Shown: piece after piece, positions 1-8,425 of the stretch | Layout of the letters: each line of letters starts with the position of its first letter | Position numbering within the stretch: the first letter of the stretch is position 1 | Assembly: GCA_032054765.1 (NCBI GenBank) | Contig: DAMBSC010000011.1 | Span: 153,100-217,099, forward strand | Direction: 5' to 3' | DNA length: 64,000 nucleotides | DNA from: DFXE01 sp032054765 | Lineage (GTDB): Bacteria > Bacteroidota > Bacteroidia > Bacteroidales > Tannerellaceae | Made by a program: the position numbers and the translations under genes | The notes under the pieces: model-generated | Seen by the model: only the letters and a program-made list of their open reading frames with translations | What the model was told of the DNA's origin: nothing | Databases searched by the model: none

Positions 1-606
1 TTCATTGTGAGTTACCATTACAATGGTACGTCCGTCTTCCTTGTTTAATTTGTGTAGGATATCCATTACTTCTATACCCATTTTACTATCGAGATTACCG
101 GTAGGTTCGTCCGCAAGGATAATATTTGGAGTACCTACAATCGCCCTGGCTATGGCAACGCGTTGACATTGTCCGCCGGATAATTGAGTTGGGAAATGTT
201 TCATACGGTGGCTTAATCCTACTTTTTCTAATACTTCCTGAGCCGCTTTCCGGCGTTTCGAGGATGAAACTTTCCGGTAGAGTAGAGGCAGCTCTACATT
301 ATCCAATACGTTTAATGAATTGATCAGATGAAAGCTCTGGAATACAAATCCCAGTTGGTTATTACGGAATTTAGCCTGCTCTTTATCGTTCATATGAACG
401 GTATTAATGCCATCTATCTCTACTTCTCCTGAGGTTGGTGCATCTAAGAGGCCCATAATATTAAGTAAAGTGGATTTTCCGCAACCGGATGGTCCCATAA
501 CGGAGAGAAACTCTCCTTTTCTTACTTCCAGATTTACATTTTCTAATGCTACCGTTTCTATCTCTTTTGTACGATAGATCTTTTCCAAGTTTGTTAGTTT
601 GATCAT
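1..606 (-). CDS. ABC transporter ATP-binding protein, LolD/MacB type (partial)
   Basis: Cytoplasmic ATPase of a LolD/MacB-type ABC transporter. The frame opens with ATG at 606 and runs off the left edge, so about 202 residues are visible. Walker A GPSGCGKST lies at residues 38-46, the signature LSGGQ near 141-145, Walker B ending ILADEP near 160, and the switch histidine in VMVTHN at the edge. It starts 12 bases after the stop of the adaptor at 619-1863, so the two form one transcription unit; a MacB-like permease is expected just outside the window. Pairing with a membrane-fusion protein favours export over lipoprotein release (LolCDE). The substrate cannot be read from the sequence. Confidence 0.93.
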   Translation of the reverse strand, partial: MIKLTNLEKIYRTKEIETVALENVNLEVRKGEFLSVMGPSGCGKSTLLNIMGLLDAPTSGEVEIDGINTVHMNDKEQAKFRNNQLGFVFQSFHLINSLNVLDNVELPLLYRKVSSSKRRKAAQEVLEKVGLSHRMKHFPTQLSGGQCQRVAIARAIVGTPNIILADEPTGNLDSKMGIEVMDILHKLNKEDGRTIVMVTHNE

Positions 607-618
607 GATTGTCAATCT

Positions 619-1863
619 TTATTTTAGTTTGATTTTACTTTTTTCTTTATAATTGCTCATATCGGATACTATAACTTCATCTCCCTCTTGTAGTCCGGTT
701 ACAACTTCTACATATTCAAAATTACTATCTCCGAGTTGGACTTTACGTTTTATAAGTTGGTCGCTATTGATAACAAATAATTCATATTCTCCTTTACCCA
801 CATAATATGAGGAATTCGTTATACGTAATACATCATCTTTTATTGCGTTCATTACATAGACATCCGTTTTTAAGCCCGAACGTAAACGATAATGGTTATC
901 CTCCTCTAATTGTACGGTAAAGGAGATTACACCATTTTTAGACAAAGGAGTTACATCACTTACAATTCCATTCAGTTTGTCATTACCTATTTTTACAACA
1001 GCTTTACTACCTGGTGCTATTCGATCACCATACGTATCGGCTATTTCACCTTCAATTTTAAAATGAGTAAGATCTGATACAATAGCTACTCTACTGCCTT
1101 GCTGGATCTGAGCTCCCACTTCATTATTTACATAAGTAAGAATTGCTTTACGAGGTGAACGGATTTGTGCGTCATCTAATGTCCGTTTTGTTTCAGCCAA
1201 ACCTTTACGGAAAATACTTAATTCAAGTTCTTTTACTTTTAATTCGGCTTCTGCCAAGGCTTGTTCATTTTTATATTTTTGTTCTTCTTCATTTAGTTGT
1301 AATTGACCAACATTATAGCTTAACTCTGTCTGCCTGACTTTGTCGGTAGTCCCTGCTCCCAGACTATCAAGATAACGTTCGTTGCGAAGTTCTACCTCTT
1401 TTCTGTTTAATTCCATACGTGAAACTTTTAATTTCATTTCCATCTCTGAAAGTTTACCTTGATTAGTTACACGTAATTGTTCTAACTGTAAACGTTTCAT
1501 TTGTTCTTCATCCAACAATTTGTTATAATTGGTCTCTGCACTTTGTAAATCTAACTTTAAGATAGGTGTTCCTATATCGACCGAATCTCCACCTTTTTTA
1601 TAAATCTCGATAATGCGAGAATTAATCGGAGAATTAATAATCTCTTCAAAGGCCGGTACAACTTTTCCTGATGCGCTTACTGATACTTCTATGACTCCCC
1701 GATCTACAGTTGAAATAGTAATGTCTTTTCGGTATAATCTGGTCTGCATAATGGAAATAAGGACACTTATAATAATAACAAAGATGCCTAATCCAATCCC
1801 AATTTTTAGTATTTGTTCGCGTAGCTTCTTTCTCTTTATTGCTTTTGGAATTTCTCTATCCAT
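619..1863 (-). CDS. HlyD/MacA-type periplasmic adaptor (membrane fusion protein)
   Basis: Periplasmic adaptor linking an inner-membrane ABC transporter to an outer-membrane channel. The 414-residue protein has a basic N-terminus (KRKK), one membrane anchor at about residues 19-40, a barrel-sandwich half motif near 60-95, a long charged coiled-coil hairpin at about 95-230, the second half motif (RSPRKAILTYV) near 240 and beta-barrel/membrane-proximal domains to the end. I chose the ATG at 1863. The frame extends upstream to 1905, but a TAnnTTTG box at 1903-1910 would place transcription start after that codon. MKIIII at 1881 is an alternative. It lies 12 bases before the ATPase gene and probably works with it as a MacAB-like exporter. 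Confidence 0.9.
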   Translation of the reverse strand: MDREIPKAIKRKKLREQILKIGIGLGIFVIIISVLISIMQTRLYRKDITISTVDRGVIEVSVSASGKVVPAFEEIINSPINSRIIEIYKKGGDSVDIGTPILKLDLQSAETNYNKLLDEEQMKRLQLEQLRVTNQGKLSEMEMKLKVSRMELNRKEVELRNERYLDSLGAGTTDKVRQTELSYNVGQLQLNEEEQKYKNEQALAEAELKVKELELSIFRKGLAETKRTLDDAQIRSPRKAILTYVNNEVGAQIQQGSRVAIVSDLTHFKIEGEIADTYGDRIAPGSKAVVKIGNDKLNGIVSDVTPLSKNGVISFTVQLEEDNHYRLRSGLKTDVYVMNAIKDDVLRITNSSYYVGKGEYELFVINSDQLIKRKVQLGDSNFEYVEVVTGLQEGDEVIVSDMSNYKEKSKIKLK

Positions 1864-1902
1864 TATAATAATTATTTTCATCAGATAAAGCAAAGCATGT
1901 GC

Positions 1903-1910
1903 CAAAGATA
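1903..1910 (-). promoter_or_regulatory. -7 box TATCTTTG for the adaptor-ABC operon
   Basis: TATCTTTG on the minus strand matches the Bacteroidetes -7 consensus TAnnTTTG and ends 39 bases before the chosen ATG at 1863. No clear TTTG -33 element is visible. Its position argues against the longer upstream start at 1905. Confidence 0.55.
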
Positions 1911-2065
1911 TAAATAGTTGATTATGTGATGAATTAATGTTTTTTTAATGTTCACTATCGGACAATGTGTTCATTTTTATTAAAAGCGGCTAAACCTTTT
2001 CAAAATTTGTTTGTTATAATAGTAGAGATTTAACTATAGAAATAACGTTTTTCAAATTTGACATT

Positions 2066-2947
2066 ATGACAACAAACAAAACCTTATTAAGTGCGTTTGC
2101 ACTGTTGGCATTGATTTTTACAAGTTGTACAGTAGATGGTAAAGATTCAACGGATCCAAAACCTGAAATTGAGACTGACTTCCTTCCTAATGCAGATGTT
2201 CTGAGAGCATTTGATATTAAATTCCCAAATGCAAGAAATACAGTATGGACTACTAATAATTCATATTATGTAGCAGATTTTACAGAAAATGGTTCTACAG
2301 TTAATGCATGGTTTGATCAGAAATCAACCTGGTACTTAACAAAGTCCTCTGTTTCTTCCAGTAGTTTACCAAAAGATGTTTCCGCAACTTTCTCAAAAAG
2401 TTCATACGCAACATGGAATGTTAGTACTACCAACATTTTGGAACGAAAAGATATGGGTAGTATTTATGTAGTGGGTGCATCCAATGATGTAGAAGATGTA
2501 AATCTTTATTATTCAAAATACGGTGATTTAATAAAAGCAGTAGGTAATGCCAAAACATATGTGGATAAGCCTGTTACTGTACCAGCCGAAGTAAGTACAT
2601 TGATTTCTAATATTTTTACAGGTCCTCAAATTATTGATATGTGGAATGATGCTACAGGAATAAAAGTTTGTGTTATAGATAATAATGAATATAAAATTGC
2701 AGCATTAGATAGTGATTATGATTGGATATGCACAATTATAAATTTGACAGAAGAATTAGTGCCGGAAAGAGTTCTGGATAGTTTCCAGTCATCTGAATAC
2801 GGTGTATATCACATTGACGATATCAAGCAAATGACAAATAATGAAGATATATCTTATTTGTTCTATTTTAAAAACATTGATAAGAATAAAAATGCAGTTG
2901 CTACACTCAAAGAGTCAGGAAGTTTTAAGAGTGTTTTGTCATATTAA
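2066..2947 (+). CDS. PepSY-like (BLIP-fold type) lipoprotein
   Basis: Probable periplasmic or surface lipoprotein of 293 residues. The N-terminus MTTNKTLLSAFALLALIFTSC is a signal peptide with lipobox FTSC (lipidated Cys about residue 21). The rest carries repeated segments of the type 'FPNARNTVWTTNNSYYVADF' and 'YYSKYGDLIKA', the pattern of the PepSY-like domains common in Bacteroidales exported proteins (Pfam family once called DUF2874). Such proteins have no assigned catalytic role; some were noted for a beta-lactamase-inhibitor-like fold. It stands alone, with an intrinsic terminator 74 bases downstream, so it is probably a single-gene transcript. I found no TAnnTTTG box just upstream. 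Confidence 0.75.
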   Translation: MTTNKTLLSAFALLALIFTSCTVDGKDSTDPKPEIETDFLPNADVLRAFDIKFPNARNTVWTTNNSYYVADFTENGSTVNAWFDQKSTWYLTKSSVSSSSLPKDVSATFSKSSYATWNVSTTNILERKDMGSIYVVGASNDVEDVNLYYSKYGDLIKAVGNAKTYVDKPVTVPAEVSTLISNIFTGPQIIDMWNDATGIKVCVIDNNEYKIAALDSDYDWICTIINLTEELVPERVLDSFQSSEYGVYHIDDIKQMTNNEDISYLFYFKNIDKNKNAVATLKESGSFKSVLSY

Positions 2948-3020
2948 AACGAACAAGGTAACAGGAAGAAAGCAACGCCTTCTTGTACCTTACTTTTCAT
3001 CAATCAACACACACTTATCA

Positions 3021-3060
3021 GGTACCTACCCGTATTGTTACGCGTAGGTACCGTTTTTTA
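3021..3060 (+). terminator. Intrinsic terminator after the PepSY-like lipoprotein gene
   Basis: A perfect 9-bp stem, GGTACCTAC at 3021-3029 and GTAGGTACC at 3044-3052, is followed at once by a T-run (3054-3059). It lies 74 bases after the stop at 2947. This is one of the clearest terminators in the window. Confidence 0.85.
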
Positions 3061-3093
3061 TATTGAGCATTCAATATATTTAAATTTTCATTA

Positions 3094-3101
3094 TATATTT
3101 G
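3094..3101 (+). promoter_or_regulatory. -7 box TATATTTG for the propeller-DUF4434 pair
   Basis: TATATTTG fits TAnnTTTG and lies 38 bases before the ATG at 3140. It is downstream of the terminator at 3021-3060. Transcription from here would exclude the longer frame beginning at 3035. Confidence 0.6.
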
Positions 3102-3139
3102 TTTTGAGTTTAAATATATTGAAAATCACAATACTGTTT

Positions 3140-4066
3140 ATGAAAAAAAGTTTCATTTTAATATTTCTCGGTTTTACTGTATTTTCTATTCAGGCTCAGT
3201 TTGTTAATTATCAAATAACGAAAGGTTTTTCTCCAAAGAACGATATTCGTACAATCGTTTTTGATGAATCAGAAGATCTATATGTTGGTACCTATGCAGG
3301 TATATATAAGTATGAAAATAGTATATGGCTGCTTTGTTCTCCGGAAGAATATTATCTGGAATCGTTCTTGATTGATAAGGATAACAGAATATGGGTCAGT
3401 GGTTGGGGTAGTGGTGTTTACCGGTCAGATAGTAACAAGCAGTATTATGAACGAATTTATGATATCCCGACTTCAGCCAATATTCTCTTGAGAGATAAGA
3501 AAGAACAAATTTGGGCAGGATTATGGGCCGGAGGATTGTTCATGTATAATGCTTCCGGTTGGTCAAAGTTCGTAGCTGAAGAGAATAGTCTGGCAGACAA
3601 CTCTGTTATGGCCCTTGCTTATGACTCTTCAAACAATTTGTGGGTTGGTACTTATGGGGGATTATCTGTATATGATAGTAATCAATGGACTACATATACT
3701 AAAGAAGAGAGTGATTTGCCCGATAATATTATATATGCGTTGGCTATAGGTAAAAATGACAGAGTGTGGGTCGGTACCTGTAATGGATTGGTTCTTATAA
3801 ACCAACAACGAAAAATTGAGAAAGTATTTAATATGTCTAATTCTTCTATTCCCAACAATGTTATACTTTGCGTAGCAGAAGATGAGAATGGTACAATATG
3901 GATAGGAAGTAATCGGGGACTCACTTCATTTGATGGAAAAAATTGGAAAACCTATACAATGGCTAATAGTAATATCTTGGAAAACAGGATACAGGAGCTT
4001 AGAGTTCATAATAATAAATTGTATGTAGGTACTAGTTTAGGATTATCAGTAATAGATTTAAAATAA
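3140..4066 (+). CDS. Exported beta-propeller protein (two-component-regulator propeller repeats)
   Basis: Secreted protein of 308 residues with signal peptide MKKSFILIFLGFTVFSIQAQ. It contains about six or seven repeats of the Reg_prop type, seen as recurring 'IWVGTYGGLSVYD...W.TYT...SDLPDN' patterns from about residue 35 to the end. In Bacteroidetes such repeats form the sensor propeller of hybrid two-component systems, but here there is no transmembrane, Y_Y_Y or kinase part, so it is a stand-alone propeller, probably for binding. The start at 3140 gives a clean signal peptide; the open frame begins at 3035 inside the upstream terminator. The next gene follows 6 bases after its stop, so the two are co-transcribed. 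Confidence 0.8.
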   Translation: MKKSFILIFLGFTVFSIQAQFVNYQITKGFSPKNDIRTIVFDESEDLYVGTYAGIYKYENSIWLLCSPEEYYLESFLIDKDNRIWVSGWGSGVYRSDSNKQYYERIYDIPTSANILLRDKKEQIWAGLWAGGLFMYNASGWSKFVAEENSLADNSVMALAYDSSNNLWVGTYGGLSVYDSNQWTTYTKEESDLPDNIIYALAIGKNDRVWVGTCNGLVLINQQRKIEKVFNMSNSSIPNNVILCVAEDENGTIWIGSNRGLTSFDGKNWKTYTMANSNILENRIQELRVHNNKLYVGTSLGLSVIDLK

Positions 4067-4072
4067 GGGGAG

Positions 4073-5122
4073 ATGGACAGACGTAAATTTATACAAACAA
4101 GTGCATTAACGCTTGCATCCACACTAATAGCAGATGATTTATCAGCATTTGAATATAAGCGTAATCCGGCTATAAAGCCAATTTTAGGATCCTGGTTCGA
4201 GTTTTATCATCATAATAGGGTAGGAGCAAAGTATTGGAACCCCATACTGTTTGACTATACTGATGAACAATGGAGAGCTTTAGTAAAAGATCTTTATGAA
4301 GTGGGGATGGAGTATTTGGTATTGCTATCAGTCGCAGACAATGGAAGAACCTTTTATCCATCCAAATTACAGCCCCGATATGATCTTGGTTCTCCTGATC
4401 CATTGGAGACCGTACTTACGGAGGCTGATAAATACAATATTAAATTCTTTGTGAGTAATGATTACTGGTCTGATTTCCGGGAATTACATAAGATGATGAC
4501 TGATAAAGAAATTGCAGTATTAAGAGCAAAAGGTATGGAAGAGGTTGCCGAGAAATACTCTCATCATAAAAGCTTTTACGGCTGGTATTTCCCTAATGAA
4601 ACCGGATTGCATGATTCAATTGATGAAACAACTATTTCGTATGTAAATAGTTGTTCAAAGTTGGCTCGTGAGCTTACTCCAGGATGTACCAACCTTATTG
4701 CTCCTTATGGAATTAAAGCGATACGGTTTGACGATCACTATGTAAAACAGTTAGAACGATTAGATATAGATATCATAGCTTATCAGGATGAAGTAGGAGT
4801 AAGAAAAATAAAGGCAGGAACAGCCGGAAAATATTTTGAAGGACTATATAAAGTACATACAAAAGCTGGCCGGGCCAGATTGTGGGCGGATCTTGAAGTG
4901 TTCGATTTTGATGGCGATGTATATACCAGTCCGGCTATTCCGGCAGATTTTGAAAGAGTTCTTATACAAATGGAAGACGTCTCTCCTTTTGTTGAACATA
5001 TTTTAATCTATCAGTCCTGTGGATTGATGAATAGACCAGGCTCTATTGCCTCACTAAATCAACCTAAAGCCGAACAATTATATTCTGATTATGCTAATTG
5101 GTTGAAAAAGCAACAACGTTAA
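4073..5122 (+). CDS. DUF4434-type putative glycoside-hydrolase-like protein
   Basis: Exported 349-residue protein with a Tat-like leader (MDRRKFIQTSALTLAS, twin Arg at residues 3-4). From about residue 36 it reads like a DUF4434 TIM-barrel: 'GSWFEFYH', 'WRALVKDLYEVGMEYLVL', 'KFFVSNDYWSDF', 'FYGWYFPNETGLH', 'DIIAYQDEVGV', 'LWADLEVF'. The acidic residues at the strand ends (E in FPNETG, D/E in YQDE, E in LEVF) suggest a retaining glycosidase-type active site, but no activity is established for the family. It starts 6 bases after the propeller gene, with a purine-rich AGGGGAG just before ATG. Inference: the pair may act on an extracellular polysaccharide. Confidence 0.75.
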   Translation: MDRRKFIQTSALTLASTLIADDLSAFEYKRNPAIKPILGSWFEFYHHNRVGAKYWNPILFDYTDEQWRALVKDLYEVGMEYLVLLSVADNGRTFYPSKLQPRYDLGSPDPLETVLTEADKYNIKFFVSNDYWSDFRELHKMMTDKEIAVLRAKGMEEVAEKYSHHKSFYGWYFPNETGLHDSIDETTISYVNSCSKLARELTPGCTNLIAPYGIKAIRFDDHYVKQLERLDIDIIAYQDEVGVRKIKAGTAGKYFEGLYKVHTKAGRARLWADLEVFDFDGDVYTSPAIPADFERVLIQMEDVSPFVEHILIYQSCGLMNRPGSIASLNQPKAEQLYSDYANWLKKQQR

Positions 5123-5145
5123 AATCAACTATAAGTTAGTTGATT
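5123..5145. terminator. Stem-loop between convergent genes
   Basis: AATCAACTA (5123-5131) and TAGTTGATT (5137-5145) form a 9-bp stem with a 5-base loop directly after the stop of the DUF4434 gene. It has no strong T-run. It may serve as a weak terminator between this gene and the convergent RND operon. Confidence 0.4.
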
Positions 5146-5221
5146 CATCCCAAAAAAGACTTAACCTTCATATATACTCTGACCACGAAGATTTCTCCTA
5201 TTGGATTGTATTTATAATACT

Positions 5222-8200
5222 TCATTTAACTTTCTTCTTGAGCGCGAAAATTGGTAAATAGATAAAGATTCCAATGAGAGACATAAGGAGCCCTCCTATA
5301 GTTCCTGCAGCGAGTGGAAACCAGAAAGCTTCTTTATCTGTTCCGATCATAAATGGAATAAAACCGAGTACTGTGGAAATTACTGTCAGGAAAATAGGGG
5401 TTATCTTTGCGTTCCAGGCTTTTAAATAGGCTTTATAAGGATGCATTAAGGGTTTTCTTTCCTTGATTTTATTGTACTCATTCAGGATGTAAATACTTGC
5501 GTTTACTGTGATACCGCACAGTAGGACAAAAGATGCAAAGCCTCCCTGATCGAAGTTGAGCTTAAACCAATAGAAGGTCAGAAATACACCGATATATGAA
5601 ATAGGTATGACACAAATAACAGCCAACGGTTGTTTTAATGAATTGAATAAAATACTGCAAGTGAAAAAGATTATTGCAATAATAAGTAGTAATAAAAGGT
5701 ATTGTTTGTTGTCCTTTTTATCCCAGGACCAGTAATAACTTTCTGTTTTAGCAGTGTATCCCATCGGAAGAGAAGCATTGAATTTTTCCAGTACACGATC
5801 TTGTATTTTTGTTCCCTGATTATGAGCTCCAATGTATTCGTATTGTAGGCAAAGGCGATACTGCTGATTTACTTTGGCAACCTTTTGTGGAGCCTGTCTT
5901 TTTTCAACTGTGGCTAATTCCGCTAGTTTATAGGGAATCCCTCGTATTTGCTGAGGTACATATTGCATGTTCCAGATATCATATTCGTCAGACTGGCGTG
6001 AAGTAAGCTTAAGCGTTTCCAGTTCGTTGTCTACAATGATATTACCTGTATATATATCTTTTCCAAAGACAGGTTTTAGGGATGAGAAAAGTTCTATGGG
6101 TAATATATTTTCCTGTGCGAGCCTCTCCTTGTTAATATTGAAAGAAAACTCCTGATAATCATCTTTCCACCATGAAAATTCTGAGTTAATAAGTACCTCC
6201 TTTATTCGCCTGTAGGTTAATAAAGAATCTTTTAGCTGTTCGGCCCATGAAAATAATTCATCATAATTGTACCCGTACATTTCGATACGGAAATTTCCGG
6301 CATTTTCCCGAACATCATTACTGAATCCGTGATCTTGTAGCCCGTATACACCCCAACTACCTCCTCCCAGTTCAAGTGCTTTGCTTATAATGCGGCTTTT
6401 CAAGGTATATGGAAAACCACTTCGTTCACTGTTTTTTGTAAAAAATATATCTATTTTGGCTTGTCGGGCATTGTAGATATTTGTTTGAAATTGTTTGATC
6501 TCTTTGTATGTACTCAGATAAGCTTCCATACGGGTGATCAGATGATTCATTTGGCTTAATGTTGTGCCATTAGGTAAAGAGGCGGTAACTGTGAGGACAG
6601 TTTCTTCTCTCTGGGTAAAATAGCTTCCTTCGTATACTTTTTGCACGAAGAGCCGGAGTGATCCTCCCAATACTTTATCAATTACAGGTTTGACTTTTTC
6701 TTTATATGTATCATTCGAAGCAAATGCATTATATTTTTCAATTAGCAAAGAATCCGTGTGAGAGTATGTATCGCTACTTTTCATTTCAATTTTATCAGGT
6801 AGCATAAATACAGGTATTCCAAAAGCCAGTATAATGATTACACAAGCAAGTACCCGCCAATGTACAGAAAATCGTATCTGTTTAAGATATAAACGGGAGA
6901 AAAAGATTGGAAATCTTTTTAGAAACCGGGAAAAATGGGGTGGAAGGAAGACTTTTTTCTTTTTGCAACTTTGGAGTCGAAACATTTTCATCTTATCGAT
7001 CATGGCAGGAACAAAGAATAGTGCTGTCAGTAAAGATACAGATAAGTTAATGATGACAACGGCTGCAAAATCCTGAAGGTTTAAACGTATCTTTTCATCC
7101 AGAAAGAAAATAATGGATAAGGCGCCTATTGTTGTCAATGTAGCCGTAAGGATAGGGAGAAAGGCATTTTTATTATGGCGGTTTTTTATATGATCGGCCA
7201 TAACTATTGTATTGTCAATAATCAGACTTAGCGATATAGTAACTCCTGCAAGAGAATAAAGTTGCATTTCAAGTCCGAGCAGATAATATAATATGACGGC
7301 AATACATAAATTGACAATTAAGCTTACTACAATCAGGAACATGTATTTTATGTTACGGGTAATAAGTAGTACAAAAAGTAACAGGATAAGTATGGTGAGT
7401 CCTGACCGTATATATATTTTATCTAGTTCTGACTGAATGAATTCTGTAGCATCATAACTGGTGTGTATCTCATATCCGGAAGGTAGTTCGGATTGGATAT
7501 GATCCATATCTGCTTTGACAATTTTGGCTAGCTGTAATTGATTGGCTGTTTCGTCAGCACGGATAGAAAGATAAATTGAATTAAGGCCATTGATCCTGTA
7601 ATAGTTACTGGGAGCTTCTTCCTGACGGTTTACTTTTAGCAACTGATCCAGCCGGATAAGAGATCCGTCTTTGTTTTCAACGGTAATAAGTGCAGGGTCG
7701 AACCTTCCTTCCTTATTGTCTGGTATGAGGGCTAGCCGAATCCATTCATTTTCTCCTTCCTCTAAGTTGGCAATACCAATAAACTCTTTGTTATAATACT
7801 GATTGATCGCTTGCTGAATATCTTCTACGGAAATGCCTAAAGTAGACAGTTGGCGACTATCATATTCAAGCCGCCATTCCATAGGAGTCGCTCCACTTAT
7901 ATCAACACGATAAATTCCCGGAATGCCAGCCAAAGCAGGCTTTATCTGATTCTCTGCATATCGCTGGATGAAGATGGGAGTTGATGCAGCATTTAATGTA
8001 TAGCTTATAAATGGTCGAGAAGCTTTATCATCGGGCCTACTCATCTCTAAAATCGGATAACTTAAGCCTTCCGGTAGATTGGGCCAGGTTTGCCGAATAA
8101 TGGTAGAAGCTTCAAAGCGAGCTGCATCTGTATTCGTATGTTTATCCAGTTCAAGTGTAATACTTCCCCAACCATTTCCGGATGTTGAACTAATTTCTTT

Positions 8201-8425
8201 AATACCCTTGATACGGGCCAACATGGCTTCCAGTTTTGATGTGACTTCTATTTCAATCACACGGGCTGAATTACCCGGCATACTGTAATTGATAGTTAAT
8301 CTGGGTAATGTGTACGATGGAGATAATTTCAAAGGAAGTAAAGGTATGAAGGCAATGCCTATCAATGCTATGCACAGGAAGGTAACTATAATAGTAAAAG
8401 ATGATATTTTAGGTGCTGACTGCAT
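5222..8425 (-). CDS. RND efflux permease (second of two in the operon)
   Basis: Inner-membrane RND-superfamily proton antiporter, 1067 residues, near the usual ~1040 of AcrB/CzcA-type pumps. One helix near residues 12-30 is followed by a periplasmic porter domain, a block of helices at about 340-480 containing 'SLIIDNTIVMADH' (the conserved TM4 acidic segment), a short loop, a helix near 525, a second porter domain, and helices from about 870 to the end with 'CGITVNASIYILNEYN'. The ATG overlaps the TolC stop by one base (TAATG), showing translational coupling. It has no adaptor of its own and must share the one at 13106-14194. It is clearly divergent from the other RND permease at 9908-12997. 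Confidence 0.93.
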   Translation of the reverse strand: MQSAPKISSFTIIVTFLCIALIGIAFIPLLPLKLSPSYTLPRLTINYSMPGNSARVIEIEVTSKLEAMLARIKGIKEISSTSGNGWGSITLELDKHTNTDAARFEASTIIRQTWPNLPEGLSYPILEMSRPDDKASRPFISYTLNAASTPIFIQRYAENQIKPALAGIPGIYRVDISGATPMEWRLEYDSRQLSTLGISVEDIQQAINQYYNKEFIGIANLEEGENEWIRLALIPDNKEGRFDPALITVENKDGSLIRLDQLLKVNRQEEAPSNYYRINGLNSIYLSIRADETANQLQLAKIVKADMDHIQSELPSGYEIHTSYDATEFIQSELDKIYIRSGLTILILLLFVLLITRNIKYMFLIVVSLIVNLCIAVILYYLLGLEMQLYSLAGVTISLSLIIDNTIVMADHIKNRHNKNAFLPILTATLTTIGALSIIFFLDEKIRLNLQDFAAVVIINLSVSLLTALFFVPAMIDKMKMFRLQSCKKKKVFLPPHFSRFLKRFPIFFSRLYLKQIRFSVHWRVLACVIIILAFGIPVFMLPDKIEMKSSDTYSHTDSLLIEKYNAFASNDTYKEKVKPVIDKVLGGSLRLFVQKVYEGSYFTQREETVLTVTASLPNGTTLSQMNHLITRMEAYLSTYKEIKQFQTNIYNARQAKIDIFFTKNSERSGFPYTLKSRIISKALELGGGSWGVYGLQDHGFSNDVRENAGNFRIEMYGYNYDELFSWAEQLKDSLLTYRRIKEVLINSEFSWWKDDYQEFSFNINKERLAQENILPIELFSSLKPVFGKDIYTGNIIVDNELETLKLTSRQSDEYDIWNMQYVPQQIRGIPYKLAELATVEKRQAPQKVAKVNQQYRLCLQYEYIGAHNQGTKIQDRVLEKFNASLPMGYTAKTESYYWSWDKKDNKQYLLLLLIIAIIFFTCSILFNSLKQPLAVICVIPISYIGVFLTFYWFKLNFDQGGFASFVLLCGITVNASIYILNEYNKIKERKPLMHPYKAYLKAWNAKITPIFLTVISTVLGFIPFMIGTDKEAFWFPLAAGTIGGLLMSLIGIFIYLPIFALKKKVK

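Noticed and set aside
1..1863. Naming the first two genes macB and macA
   Set aside because: The permease is outside the window and the ATPase could equally serve another export system, so no symbol was given.
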